From Streptomyces sp. H39-S7 (GTDB lineage: Bacteria > Actinomycetota > Actinomycetes > Streptomycetales > Streptomycetaceae), in the NCBI RefSeq assembly GCF_027158205.1, contig NZ_JAPVLU010000058.1, positions 1 through 45,882 on the forward strand: a stretch of 45,882 nucleotides of DNA, written 5' to 3'. Positions 17,590 through 25,418 of this stretch are shown here, in pieces. Position 1 is the stretch's first letter; each line of letters opens with the position of its first letter. The notes below the pieces were generated by a model. The model searched no databases. It saw only the letters and a program-made list of their open reading frames with translations, and was not told where the DNA came from. A program made the position numbers and the translations under genes.

Positions 17590-18216
17590 ACGGAATCCTC
17601 CACACCGGCACACTCCCGCGGGGACGATACGAGCGTGGCACGCCTGGTCGCCCTGGCCGACGGGATCTACGCCATCGCGATGACGCTGCTCGTCATCGAC
17701 GTGGCGATTCCCGAGAACCTGAGCGACGCCGCGTTCCACCGGGCCTTGCTGGACGCGCTCCCGAAGATCGGCGCCTTCGCACTGAGCTTCGCGCTCCTCT
17801 CCGGATTCTGGCGCGACCACCGCCGCATCCTGACCGGTCTGCCCGCCGCGACCACCGTGGCGACCCGCGTGACCCTCCTGGGTCTCGGCCTGGTGGCGCT
17901 GTTGCCGTTCCCGACGTCGCTGCTGGCGGAATACGCCTCGCAACCCGACGCGGTCGCCCTCTACGCGACGACCATGGCCGCGATCCACGCGGTGCATGTC
18001 GTCCTGCTGCGGATCACCCAGCACCGCATACACCCCTCGGCCGATTCCCTGGCCGCTACGAACCGCCGTCGCTTCGCCGCCCGGCTCGCCGTCAGCGTAC
18101 TGATCTTCGCCCTCTCCGTGCCCCTGGCCTACGTCAACACGGCCGCCGCCATGTGGTTCTGGCTCGCACTCATCCCGGCCCAGCAGTTGATCCGCCTGCG
18201 GCGCCCGCAGTCGTGA
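17587..18216 (+). CDS. TMEM175 / DUF1211 family membrane protein
   Basis: Membrane protein of 209 residues with about six hydrophobic helices. The N-terminal helix has the family pattern RLVALADGIYAIAMTLLVIDV, corresponding to the FSD-type signature of TMEM175 potassium channels (here ALADG in place of AFSDG, so the Phe and Ser of the signature are replaced). Bacterial TMEM175 proteins form tetrameric potassium-permeable channels (family knowledge); with the altered signature, selectivity here is uncertain. ATG 17587 appears leaderless. It stands alone between a terminator and the RidA-like gene. Confidence 0.82.
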   Translation: MTESSTPAHSRGDDTSVARLVALADGIYAIAMTLLVIDVAIPENLSDAAFHRALLDALPKIGAFALSFALLSGFWRDHRRILTGLPAATTVATRVTLLGLGLVALLPFPTSLLAEYASQPDAVALYATTMAAIHAVHVVLLRITQHRIHPSADSLAATNRRRFAARLAVSVLIFALSVPLAYVNTAAAMWFWLALIPAQQLIRLRRPQS

Positions 18217-18348
18217 GACGTGGCACACGACCGGACCCCGCCCGGGCCGGCCCGCGCGGGTTGCGGGTTTCGCCCGTCCACCTAAACAGGACTTGCCGAC
18301 AGGGAAAAGGTGGTGCGTGCCGGCATCACGCCGGTCAGACTCGCGGAC

Positions 18349-18759
18349 ATGACTGAGAAGATCACCCGCATCAACCCCGAGCAACTGCACGCGACGCCCG
18401 GCTACCACCACATCACCGTGGTGGAGACAGGCCGTACGGCCTATCTGGCGGGGCAGTGCCCACTTGATCGGAACGGTGACCTCGTCGGTCCCGGTTCTCT
18501 CGAGACACAGGTCGACCAGGTTGTCGCGAACGCGCTCACTGCCCTGGCAGCGGTGAACGCCCAGCCAGGGCACGTGGTGAGGTCAGTGATCTACGTGCGG
18601 AGTGATGAGAGGGATGTTCTCGGAGCCGCGTGGCGTCGCCTCACCGGCTCTGCCCTCGGTCCGGCCTTCACCACCGCCAGCACGCTCCTGGGCGTCTCCC
18701 AGCTGGGCTTCCCCGGACAGCTCGTGGAGGTGGATCTCACCGCGGCGCTGCCTGACTGA
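18349..18759 (+). CDS. RidA / YjgF-family protein
   Basis: Small cytoplasmic protein of 136 residues. RidA relatives hydrolyse reactive enamine/imine intermediates released by PLP dehydratases. Features seen: AYLAGQCPLDRNGDLVGPGSLETQVDQV, SVIYVRSDERD, and the C-terminal LVEVDLTAAL. The canonical catalytic Arg of RidA (in the IYVRSD segment or just after) appears present, but subgroup assignment is not certain. ATG 18349 fits the family N-terminus (NPEQLHATPGYHHITVV); an in-frame GTG at 18310 near GGGAAAAGG is the alternative. A dehydratase-like gene lies at 7541 in the same window, but the two are not linked. Confidence 0.88.
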   Translation: MTEKITRINPEQLHATPGYHHITVVETGRTAYLAGQCPLDRNGDLVGPGSLETQVDQVVANALTALAAVNAQPGHVVRSVIYVRSDERDVLGAAWRRLTGSALGPAFTTASTLLGVSQLGFPGQLVEVDLTAALPD

Positions 18760-18919
18760 CTTCGCACACCTTCTCGGACTGCGTAGCTCAGCGTAGGAAG
18801 CCCGCCCGTACGACCACGTCGCGGAAACGCGGACGGCCTTCCGACCCGCGCTCCGCGCACGTCTTCGGGGCGCGTCGAGCGACGCCCGAACCGTAGGGCC
18901 GCGCAGACGCACCGGGGGA

Positions 18920-19192
18920 TCAACGGACGCGGCGGATACGGATCGCACCGCGGACCTTCGTCGGCTCGACGGGCCGGCCGGCCTGGGTGATCTCCACCTC
19001 GCCTGCCGCGACCAGCCGCCCGGCCGCGCGGCGGGCGGGTTCCATGAGCTCGCGCCAACCGTCGTCGTCTCCGGCGTACACCGCACGCGCAGCGTCGGAG
19101 GGACAGATCGTCGCGGTCGGAGCGCGGTGCTCCAGCAGCTCCAGGATGGCTCGCTCCAGGAGCCTGTCCGTCCGTCGCCCGATGGCCGTCAC
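18920..19192 (-). CDS. DUF3253 domain protein
   Basis: Protein of 90 residues resembling DUF3253, a small winged-helix-like domain of unknown function: ERAILELLEHRAPTATICPSDAARAVY, then WRELMEPARRAAGRLVAAGEVEITQAGRPVEP and a basic C-terminus. The composition and helix pattern fit a nucleic-acid-binding fold, but that is inference. GTG 19192 forms a 4-base GTGA overlap with the stop of the flavoprotein gene, so it is translated from the same message. It ends 160 bases from the convergent RidA-like stop. Confidence 0.8.
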   Translation of the reverse strand: MTAIGRRTDRLLERAILELLEHRAPTATICPSDAARAVYAGDDDGWRELMEPARRAAGRLVAAGEVEITQAGRPVEPTKVRGAIRIRRVR

Positions 19193-20229
19193 CTTGCCAG
19201 TCTCGCACCGGCGCCACGAACCAGCCCGTCTCGGTCACGCTGTACGGCGCCGAGCGCCGCGTCGGTGTCGGCGCTCACCAGGTCGGCGTTGATGTGGGCC
19301 CCGGCCATGGCGCCGGCCGCGGCGGAGGCTCCCACCTGGGCGACCGGGTCGGCGGCGTTGCCCGCCACCCACACGCCCCGCACGTCCGTGGCGCCCGCCA
19401 TGCCGGTCGCGAAATGGCGGCCCATGGTGTTCGGCAGATCCTGCATCGGCAGGCGCAGCCCGGCGAGCCCGTCGGCACGGGCCTGCATCGTGGTCGCGAC
19501 CGCCAGGACCCGGCGGGCGACGAACCGGCCGTCTGTCAGCCGCACACCTGCGATGCCGCCGTCATCGGCGGACTCGACCGCGGCCACCGGGGTGTCCACG
19601 ACACGGATGCCGCGCGCGGCGAAGCGTGCGCGGGTGTCCTGGTCCAGGTCGGTGTCGCGGGCGAAGTAGACCAGGTCGTCGGTCAACTGCCGGAACAGCA
19701 GCGCGTGGTGGACCGAGGCCGCGCCCACGGCAAGGACCCCGATGGGTTCGTCCCGTACCTCCCAGCCGTGGCAGTACGGGCAGTGCACCACACCGTGCCC
19801 CCAGTGCGGAGCCAGCCCCGGAACGTCGGGCAGTACGTCGCGCAGGCCGGTGGCGACCAGCAGCCGGCGCGCCCGCACGACGCTGCCGTCGGCCAGGGTC
19901 ACGGCAAAGCGCGGATCGCCGTCGGGGGTGGGATCGGAGGCTGCTGCGGCGATCACCTCGCCGGCCACGATCCGCCCGCCGTACTGGCGCACCTCGTCCC
20001 GCCCCCGGCGCAGCAGCTCCGCCGGAGCGATCCCCTCCAGGCCGATCAGGCCGTGCACGCCTTCGGCCGGTGCGTTGCGGGGCGTGCCGCTGTCGACCAC
20101 GACGACCGTGCGGCGCGAGCGGGCGAGCATCAGCGCGCCGTTCAGTCCCGCGGCGCCGCCGCCGATCACCACGGCGTCGACGGTCTCCCCGGGTGCGATG
20201 GTCGCGTACTCCTCAGTTGTCACAGACAT
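19189..20229 (-). CDS. Thioredoxin-reductase-like FAD/NAD(P)-dependent oxidoreductase
   Basis: Flavoprotein of 346 residues with the two-domain TrxR fold: FAD site GGGAAG at 23-28, redox motif CPYC at 150-153, second Rossmann glycine-rich region (GVLAVGAASVHH) and C-terminal FAD motif GVWVAGNAADPVAQVG. True thioredoxin reductases carry CATC or CAVC; CPYC in HCPYCHGWEVRD marks a related subgroup whose partner is not defined, so I would not call it trxB. The second nucleotide site reads VGAASV where GxGxxA is usual. ATG 20229 has GAAAGG upstream. It is divergent from the XRE-cupin regulator, with shared repeat elements between them. Confidence 0.9.
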   Translation of the reverse strand: MSVTTEEYATIAPGETVDAVVIGGGAAGLNGALMLARSRRTVVVVDSGTPRNAPAEGVHGLIGLEGIAPAELLRRGRDEVRQYGGRIVAGEVIAAAASDPTPDGDPRFAVTLADGSVVRARRLLVATGLRDVLPDVPGLAPHWGHGVVHCPYCHGWEVRDEPIGVLAVGAASVHHALLFRQLTDDLVYFARDTDLDQDTRARFAARGIRVVDTPVAAVESADDGGIAGVRLTDGRFVARRVLAVATTMQARADGLAGLRLPMQDLPNTMGRHFATGMAGATDVRGVWVAGNAADPVAQVGASAAAGAMAGAHINADLVSADTDAALGAVQRDRDGLVRGAGARLAR

Positions 20230-20285
20230 GGACGTGGCCTTTCGTGAGGCGAACGAGCCCTGAGCGGGCCCTACGCGTCTCACGC

Positions 20286-20325
20286 TAGGCATGGTCTGCG
20301 CACGAGGCATACAATCTTGCCTATG
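20286..20325. promoter_or_regulatory. Repeat-rich promoter/operator of the XRE-cupin regulator
   Basis: TAGGCAT (20286-20292), AGGCAT (20305-20310) and the inverted TGCCTA (20318-20323) surround a strong -10 box TACAAT (20310-20315). The -10 ends 7 bases before ATG 20323, so the regulator message looks leaderless. AGGCA-8 nt-TGCCT straddles the -10 and start codon, a good position for autorepression, and the upstream copy lies toward the divergent flavoprotein gene. Confidence 0.55.
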
Positions 20326-20916
20326 ACGCAAGACGATGGTGAGCTCGACAGCCTGGTACGCAAGCGGATCCGCGCCCTGCGGGTGGCGCAGGGCTGGTCG
20401 CTGGACGAGCTGGCTGCCCGCGCCCGGCTCAGCCCCTCCACCCTCAGCCGGATCGAGACAGGTCACCGCCGGCTCGCGCTGGACCAGCTCGTCACCCTCG
20501 CCCGTGCCCTGGACACCTCGCTCGACCAGCTCGTCGAGACGGCCGCGGACGACGTCATCATCAGCCCGGTCATCGACGCGGCCCACCAGCTGATGCGGTG
20601 GCCGGTGCGAGCGGACCCGGGCATGACGGTCGTCCGGCAGCGGATGACGGGACCGCCGCCCGACAACCCCGCGCGCATGCGGGCCCACCCCGGTCACGAA
20701 TGGCTCGTGGTCCTGTCCGGCACCGCGATCCTGCTGCTGGGCAACCGCCGCTTTCGCGTCGAGACCAACCAGGCCGCTGAGTTCCCCACCATGCTGCCCC
20801 ACGCCATCGGCGCGGAGGGCGGCCCGTGCGAAACCCTGGGCATCTTCGACCGAGACGCCCGGCGCGGGCACCAGGCCGGCGACAAGCCGGGAGGAACCAG
20901 CCGCCCGTCGCCGTAA
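20323..20916 (+). CDS. XRE-family regulator with C-terminal cupin domain
   Basis: DNA-binding protein of 197 residues. The N-terminal helix-turn-helix (about 12-65) is RKRIRALRVAQGWSLDELAARARLSPSTLSRIETGHRR. The C-terminal half is a cupin barrel with HPGHEWLVVLSGTAILLLGNRRFRV and PHAIGAEGG, able to bind a small ligand or metal. The ATG at 20323 is used; the in-frame TTG at 20317 lies inside the repeat element. It is divergent from the TrxR-like flavoprotein and is the likely controller of that gene and itself. A hairpin follows 70 bases downstream. Confidence 0.92.
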   Translation: MTQDDGELDSLVRKRIRALRVAQGWSLDELAARARLSPSTLSRIETGHRRLALDQLVTLARALDTSLDQLVETAADDVIISPVIDAAHQLMRWPVRADPGMTVVRQRMTGPPPDNPARMRAHPGHEWLVVLSGTAILLLGNRRFRVETNQAAEFPTMLPHAIGAEGGPCETLGIFDRDARRGHQAGDKPGGTSRPSP

Positions 20917-20986
20917 GCGGAAGGGTCCGGGCCCGGCCCGTACGTGACCGCGAACGCACCGCTCGGCAGGCGGCAACCGTCCCTCC

Positions 20987-21024
20987 CCAACCCGGTCCCG
21001 CCAACCGAATCGGAACCGGGTTGG
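20987..21024 (+). terminator. Probable terminator hairpin
   Basis: CCAACCCGGT (20987-20996) pairs perfectly with ACCGGGTTGG (21015-21024); the 18-base loop itself contains short complementary stretches. Located 70 bases after the XRE-cupin stop. Confidence 0.5.
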
Positions 21025-21090
21025 ACGCGAAGGACGTGCTCATCGCCTGCGATCATCAAGCGATACGAGTCGAAGAAGAAGGGTCGCACG

Positions 21091-21645
21091 ATGTCGCCAC
21101 GGTTGCGCGCAGCAGGTCCCGAGGACGCCGAAGGGATAGCGCTGCTGCACGCCGACAGCTGGCGTCGGCACTACCGCGGCGCCTACAGCGATTCGTACCT
21201 GGACGGCGACATCCTCACCGACAGGTTGTCCGTGTGGTCTTCGCGGCTTGTCGCCCCGACCCACAGCATGACGGCCGTCGCCGAGGATCACGCCGGGCTG
21301 GCGGGCTTCGTGCATGTCGTTTTCGACGACGATGACCTCTGGGGCAGCCTCGTCGACAACCTGCACGTCGCCCACGATCGTCAGCGCACCGGTGTGGGCA
21401 TGACGTTGCTCGCCCGCGCAGTCGAGGCCGTCGCCCAAGAGGCGACCGGAAAGTCCCTGTATCTGTGGGTGCAGGAGCAGAACGTCTCCGCACAGCGATT
21501 CTACCGGGCCATGGGCGGCAACTGTTCGGAAAGAGCACCGATTTCACCACCCGGCGGCGTGCCTTCCCGGCTGAACGGGAAGCCCGACAAGCTCCGCTTC
21601 ACCTGGCCCGACACCTCCGCACTGGCTCGCACCACTGATCGCTGA
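21091..21645 (+). CDS. GNAT-family N-acetyltransferase
   Basis: Acetyl-CoA-dependent N-acetyltransferase of 184 residues; the substrate is not known. The GNAT fold is visible from the N-terminal LRAAGPEDAEGIALLHADSWRRHYRGAY, the strand LAGFVHVVFDD, the strand-4/P-loop region DNLHVAHDRQRTGVGMTLL (acetyl-CoA pyrophosphate binding) and the C-terminal VQEQNVSAQRFYRAMGG. The last 40 residues, with a Pro/Gly-rich turn and KLRFTWPD, complete the sheet. ATG 21091 has AAGAAGGG 7 bases upstream. It appears monocistronic. Length and ends look intact. Confidence 0.9.
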   Translation: MSPRLRAAGPEDAEGIALLHADSWRRHYRGAYSDSYLDGDILTDRLSVWSSRLVAPTHSMTAVAEDHAGLAGFVHVVFDDDDLWGSLVDNLHVAHDRQRTGVGMTLLARAVEAVAQEATGKSLYLWVQEQNVSAQRFYRAMGGNCSERAPISPPGGVPSRLNGKPDKLRFTWPDTSALARTTDR

Positions 21646-21670
21646 TTCCCCGGAGTCATCGAACAACACC

Positions 21671-21847
21671 TTGGCGGACGGACCCTCCCTCGCGGCCCAC
21701 TACACCTCGTTCCCCGCGATGGACCGGGAGGTGCTCGCCTCCCACACCGCGCTGGGCCCCTTGGCCGAGCCGGATCACCGGGCTGATTCCGTCGACGAAA
21801 GCTGCGGCCTCCCAAATGCCGCGTTCAGAAAGCCAGTTGAGCGGTGA
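21671..21847 (+). pseudogene. Gene remnant, possibly short-chain dehydrogenase C-terminal region
   Basis: This 225-base gap after the GNAT gene contains a stretch with strong G/C third-position bias (about 21671-21785) reading ADGPSLAAHYTSFPAMDREV then LASHTALGPLAEPDH. The final part resembles the helix near the C-terminus of short-chain dehydrogenases, where GRLAEPEEVA is usual. Beyond about 21785 the bias is lost and the frame stops at 21847. There is no start with a ribosome site. I read it as debris of a lost gene; the family assignment is tentative. Confidence 0.35.
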
Positions 21848-21870
21848 ACTCCTGTGCGAGGATGCCGGGC

Positions 21871-22941
21871 ATGATCGGCTATGTGGTGAGTTTCCTGCTC
21901 GGCCTGGGGGTGGGCGGGCTTTACCCGATGTTGCGCCGTCGCCGAGCCGCCGCCGTGGAACGGTCCGTAGCGGTGGCGGAAGAACTGCCGGCCGCGCTGC
22001 GGGAGGCGGTCGCCGCCCTTGCGGAGGAGGTGTCCGCCGTGGCGTTCGATGCCGACGACCCCCAAGCCACCCCCGCCGTCCTGAAAGAACACCGGGCGGC
22101 GTTGACGGCGTCCCGCCTGGCCGGTGCGGCGCGCACGGAAACCGACGCGCTGATCGCCCTGCATGGCGGCCGCGCCGCCATGATTCGTCTCGACGCCCGA
22201 CTGCAGGGCCGGCCGGTCCCGATCGATGCCCTTCCCTCGGCCGCCGACGTCGGCCGTCCGCAAGCGGTCACCGGCACCGGAGAGCGATATGTGTTCACGG
22301 GCGCCGGTGAGGGGAGGACCGAGGTGCTCATCGACCGGCCCGAGCCCGGCCGCCCGGCCCTGTTGGATGCCCATGTCACCGGCAGCGGCTCCTTCAACCT
22401 TCAGACCATGACGCGCACCGAGCAGGAGACCGACACCGGCCTCCACCTGCTCATTGTCATCAACGAGTACCACGGCCGCCGCTACCTGCCCGTGGACGAC
22501 GCCACCCATCTGCGTGTCACCACCACAGACCGGAACGACGACTGCCGGTGGTCGATCCGTCTCGTCCCGCTGTCGGCAGCGACCGCGCTCGACCCCGAAC
22601 ACCGAGGCTACGGCGAAGAGGTGCTCCGCTACGACGGCGGTCCGGCGGTACTCACCGTTCAGTTCCAGACCGACCACACGTGGGAGGTCCGCTACGTGTG
22701 CCAATGCCAAGTGTCCAGTTCATACTGCGATTGCCCCCCACTCGCATGGCCCAAGAACACCCCTGGTGACCACCGGAGCACCGACGTGTACTGCCATGGG
22801 GAAGGGCGCCGTACGCTGCGCCTGCCCCGCCCCGGCTTCCTGATCGTCAAGGAGACCCATGGCGGAGGCTCCTGGTACCTGACCACCCAGCCGGTGGACA
22901 TCCCCCCGCCGCCCCCGCCCGGGCGCAGACGGCGCCGCTGA
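21871..22941 (+). CDS. Membrane-anchored protein of unknown function with a cysteine cluster
   Basis: I do not recognise this family. 356 residues. It begins with one hydrophobic segment (about 2-20, GYVVSFLLGLGVGGLYP) followed by RRRR, so the N-terminus probably anchors it with the rest in the cytoplasm. Residues about 28-110 look helical (Ala/Glu-rich). The second half is rich in beta strand patterns. A cysteine cluster lies at C277, C279, C286, C288 and C308, the last followed by His 309, which could hold a metal. The end is a proline run (VDIPPPPPPG) and five arginines. ATG 21871 has GAGG 9 bases upstream; in-frame ATG 21862 and GTG 21844 are alternatives. It stands alone between gene remnants. 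Confidence 0.72.
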   Translation: MIGYVVSFLLGLGVGGLYPMLRRRRAAAVERSVAVAEELPAALREAVAALAEEVSAVAFDADDPQATPAVLKEHRAALTASRLAGAARTETDALIALHGGRAAMIRLDARLQGRPVPIDALPSAADVGRPQAVTGTGERYVFTGAGEGRTEVLIDRPEPGRPALLDAHVTGSGSFNLQTMTRTEQETDTGLHLLIVINEYHGRRYLPVDDATHLRVTTTDRNDDCRWSIRLVPLSAATALDPEHRGYGEEVLRYDGGPAVLTVQFQTDHTWEVRYVCQCQVSSSYCDCPPLAWPKNTPGDHRSTDVYCHGEGRRTLRLPRPGFLIVKETHGGGSWYLTTQPVDIPPPPPPGRRRRR

Positions 22942-22996
22942 CCCGGCCCGGTCATCACGGCGTACCCGGCGTCCGCCTCGGCCCCGGCACGGCAGC

Positions 22997-23233
22997 TCAG
23001 AAGAGGGACTTCGTTCGGGTGGCGTCGGCTATCGAGAGCGACACCCCATCGGTCAGGCATCTATGAGCCACCGTCATGTTCAGCACGCGTCCGCCGGTGA
23101 CGGTGCCGACCAGGCCCCAGGAGCGTATGGCTGCGGACAGTTCTCGATACCAGTGGTCGGTCAGGGCGCGCTTTGCCTGCGGGAGTTGCTGCACGCGGGC
23201 GAGGATCTCCAGCCGTTGGAGCCGTTTCTCTGC
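22997..23233 (-). pseudogene. Truncated or uncharacterised coding fragment
   Basis: On the minus strand this stretch reads as plausible protein, with roughly four in five third positions G/C: AEKRLQRLEILARVQQLPQA, then a region with DHWYRELSAAIRSWGLVGTV and a C-terminus ending TRTKSLF. It has no clear start: the frame runs on to 23335, but there it overlaps the esterase signal-peptide region, which is better coding sequence on the plus strand. I interpret it as a gene cut at its 5' end by the same event that cut the esterase. The family is unrecognised. Confidence 0.35.
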
Positions 23234-23236
23234 GCG

Positions 23237-24643
23237 GTGGTACTCCTCACCGCCACCGCTGTACCGGCGACCGGCGCACCACCCGGTTCCCCGCACTCCG
23301 CCCGGCAGGGCGCTACCGTCGTACAGACCGACCACGGCCTGCTACGTGGTGTGTCACACGGCTCGTACACCACCTTCGACGGCGTTCCCTACGCCGCACC
23401 GCCAACCGGACCGCTGCGCTGGCGCGCCCCGGTGCCGGCCGCCACGTGGTCCGGTGTCCGGGATGCGACGACGGCGGCTCAGCGCTGTGTGCAGATGCCG
23501 ACGCCCGGTGGGAGCGCGGTCCTCGCTTCGGAGGACTGCCTCTACCTCAACGTCACGATGCCCACACCGCCGACGCCGGTCGGGCACGGGCGGCCCGTGC
23601 TGGTGTGGATGCACGGTGGTGCGTTCCTGGGCGGTGCCGGTGAGTCCGCGGGTGCCCTCAGCATCTGCGCACACCTCACCTCACCGACGGCCGTCGGTCT
23701 CTTCCAGCGGGCCGTGCTCAGCAGCGGTTCCTGCCTGATGTCCTTCCCCCGCGGCGCCCTGGGACCGGGAACACCGGCGTACGAGCCGTTCGCCGCACAG
23801 CGCGAAGTCCAGACGGCCGGTGCACAAGCCGCCCGGCAACTGGGCTGCGCGGCCGGCGGCGGAGACGAGGTGCTGGCGTGCCTGCGCGGACGCGGCACGG
23901 ATCAGCTCGCCACCGCGCAGCTGATGCAGTCCTTCAACCGGCCCGCCTTCGGCAATGCGCTGCTGCCTGTGGCGCCGGACCGGGCGCTGGCGTCGGGACG
24001 CTTCCACCGGGTGCCGGTCATCCAGGGCACCAACCACGATGAGATGCGGATGTTCGTCGGCCTGTCGCTCACCGCGTTCCCGATCCGCACCGAGAACGAC
24101 TACCGCGCGCGTCTGGTGGACGCCTTCGGGTCTGCCGCCCCGGCCGTCGAGGCGCAGTACCCGGCAGCAGAGCACCCCACGCCCGCACTGGCCTGGGCCG
24201 CTGTGCTGACCGACCGATCCCTCACCTGCACGACCTTGGCAGCCGACCGGGGCATCGCCGCTCACGCCCCTGGCTTGCCTCTCTACGGCTATGAGTTCAG
24301 CGATCCGGACGCTCCCGTTCTCGCCGGTCTGCCGGCGAACCAAGGCTTCCCCTACGGTGCGGCGCACGGCTTCGAGATGCCGTACCTGTTCTCGTCCTTC
24401 CCCACTGAGCGGCCGCTGACCGACGCCCAGCGCGCCCTGTCCGACCGGATGGTCGACTACTGGACGAACTTCGCTCACACCGGCAACCCGAACACCCCCG
24501 ACGCCCCGCACTGGCCCGCCCAGCGCTCCTCGTCACCCCTTGCGCAGCCGGTGCAGTCGTTGGCTCCCGGACCCGGCGGAATCCACCCCGTCGATGTCGG
24601 TGCCGCACACCACTGCTCGTTCTGGGACCGACTGCCTCAGTGA
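23237..24643 (+). pseudogene. Decayed type B carboxylesterase (5' truncated and internally deleted)
   Basis: Relatives are secreted carboxylesterases/lipases of about 500 residues. The reading frame enters in the middle of a signal peptide (VVLLTATAVPATGAPP) with no credible start before it. The family start QTDHGLLRG, FDGVPYAAPPTGPLRWRAP and SEDCLYLNV are intact. The oxyanion motif HGGAF (23612 on) is then followed after only 11 residues by the nucleophile serine in GESAG (codon 23645-23647); in intact relatives 70-100 residues separate them. The deletion is in frame and fuses GGAG to GESAG. The downstream Glu region (GTNHDEM) and His region (AAHGFEMPYLF) remain. Without that core segment, folding and activity are unlikely. 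A long open frame starts at 23063, but that part is not esterase-like. Confidence 0.75.
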
Positions 24644-24655
24644 TGGCTGATGCTC

Positions 24656-24696
24656 CCGTGTCGCGCCGACCGGGTCCCGCTGTCGGCACGACACGG
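24656..24696. terminator. Bidirectional terminator hairpin
   Basis: Arms 24656-24670 and 24682-24696 pair over 15 positions with a single C-A mismatch and an 11-base loop, between the convergent esterase remnant and the sigma-factor partner gene. Confidence 0.65.
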
Positions 24697-24788
24697 CGGC
24701 CACCCCCTCGCTGACCGACGGCCGGCCGTGCTGCGGGCAGCGGGGGAGGGGCGTTCTCTGCGCAGTGGTCAGGCCTCAGGCCGAGGTC

Positions 24789-25418
24789 CTAGCCCTCGCC
24801 GATGACGTTGCTCTGGGAGGCCGGGAAGCAGGTGGGCTCGCCCTTGGCCAGGAGGACTTCCATGGAGCCCATGATGTTGGGGTGCTGGGCGCCCTTGAGG
24901 TTGGCCTGCACCAGGACCAGGCTGTCCCCGTGGGGGATGGCGCTGGGCCGGATCACCATGAGTCGTCCGTTCTTCGGATCCTCCATGGAGACCGTCTCGA
25001 GGTTGGCATTGTCGGTCTGGACCTTGGTGGGGCAGGAATCCGACACCCGCAGGACCACCGCGGGCACGCCCAGGCTGCGCAGCGCCGCCTGGAGCCCGGA
25101 CACCTCTGCGCCCGTCACCAGGATGGTGACGGTGCCGTCCTTGCGGAGCGTCACGGTGTAGGCGGCGTTGCTCAGGACCGGCGCACCGCCGCCCTGCACC
25201 TGGGCGCTCGGGTCGAGTCCAGCCTGCGGGGTGGTGGTGGGGGCGTTGTGCGGGATCAGCATCACCGTGGCGGCGGCTGCGGCCAGTCCCAGCGCGGTGA
25301 CCGCGATCCGCCGGGTGTGGCGCGCCCGTACGGGCACCGCCGCCGTGGGCGGCAGGGCTTCGGCGTGGGCGGTGAGCTCCTCGGCGAGCCGGTCCTTGAA
25401 GTGCACGGGGGTGGTCAT
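24789..25418 (-). CDS. Membrane protein partnered with the ECF sigma factor (possible anti-sigma factor)
   Basis: Protein of 209 residues coupled to the sigma gene by an ATGA overlap. It has a cytoplasmic N-terminus of about 36 residues, one membrane helix at about 37-56 (IAVTALGLAAAAATVMLIP) and an extracytoplasmic domain of about 150 residues with two cysteines (SDSCPT and PTCFP) that could form a disulphide outside the cell. The position and topology suggest an anti-sigma role, but the zinc-containing HxxxCxxC motif of ZAS anti-sigma factors is absent, and the cytoplasmic part is short. Similar proteins often follow ECF sigma genes in actinomycetes without a proven function. Confidence 0.72.
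   Translation of the reverse strand: MTTPVHFKDRLAEELTAHAEALPPTAAVPVRARHTRRIAVTALGLAAAAATVMLIPHNAPTTTPQAGLDPSAQVQGGGAPVLSNAAYTVTLRKDGTVTILVTGAEVSGLQAALRSLGVPAVVLRVSDSCPTKVQTDNANLETVSMEDPKNGRLMVIRPSAIPHGDSLVLVQANLKGAQHPNIMGSMEVLLAKGEPTCFPASQSNVIGEG

Noticed and set aside
21490..21645. Frameshift near the end of the GNAT gene
   Set aside because: The Pro/Gly-rich C-terminus ending KLRFTWPD looked odd at first, but it matches the expected final strands of this GNAT subgroup and keeps codon bias.
23063..23236. Plus-strand extension as the true N-terminus of the esterase
   Set aside because: It lacks signal-peptide character and esterase similarity, and has weaker third-position bias than the minus strand there.
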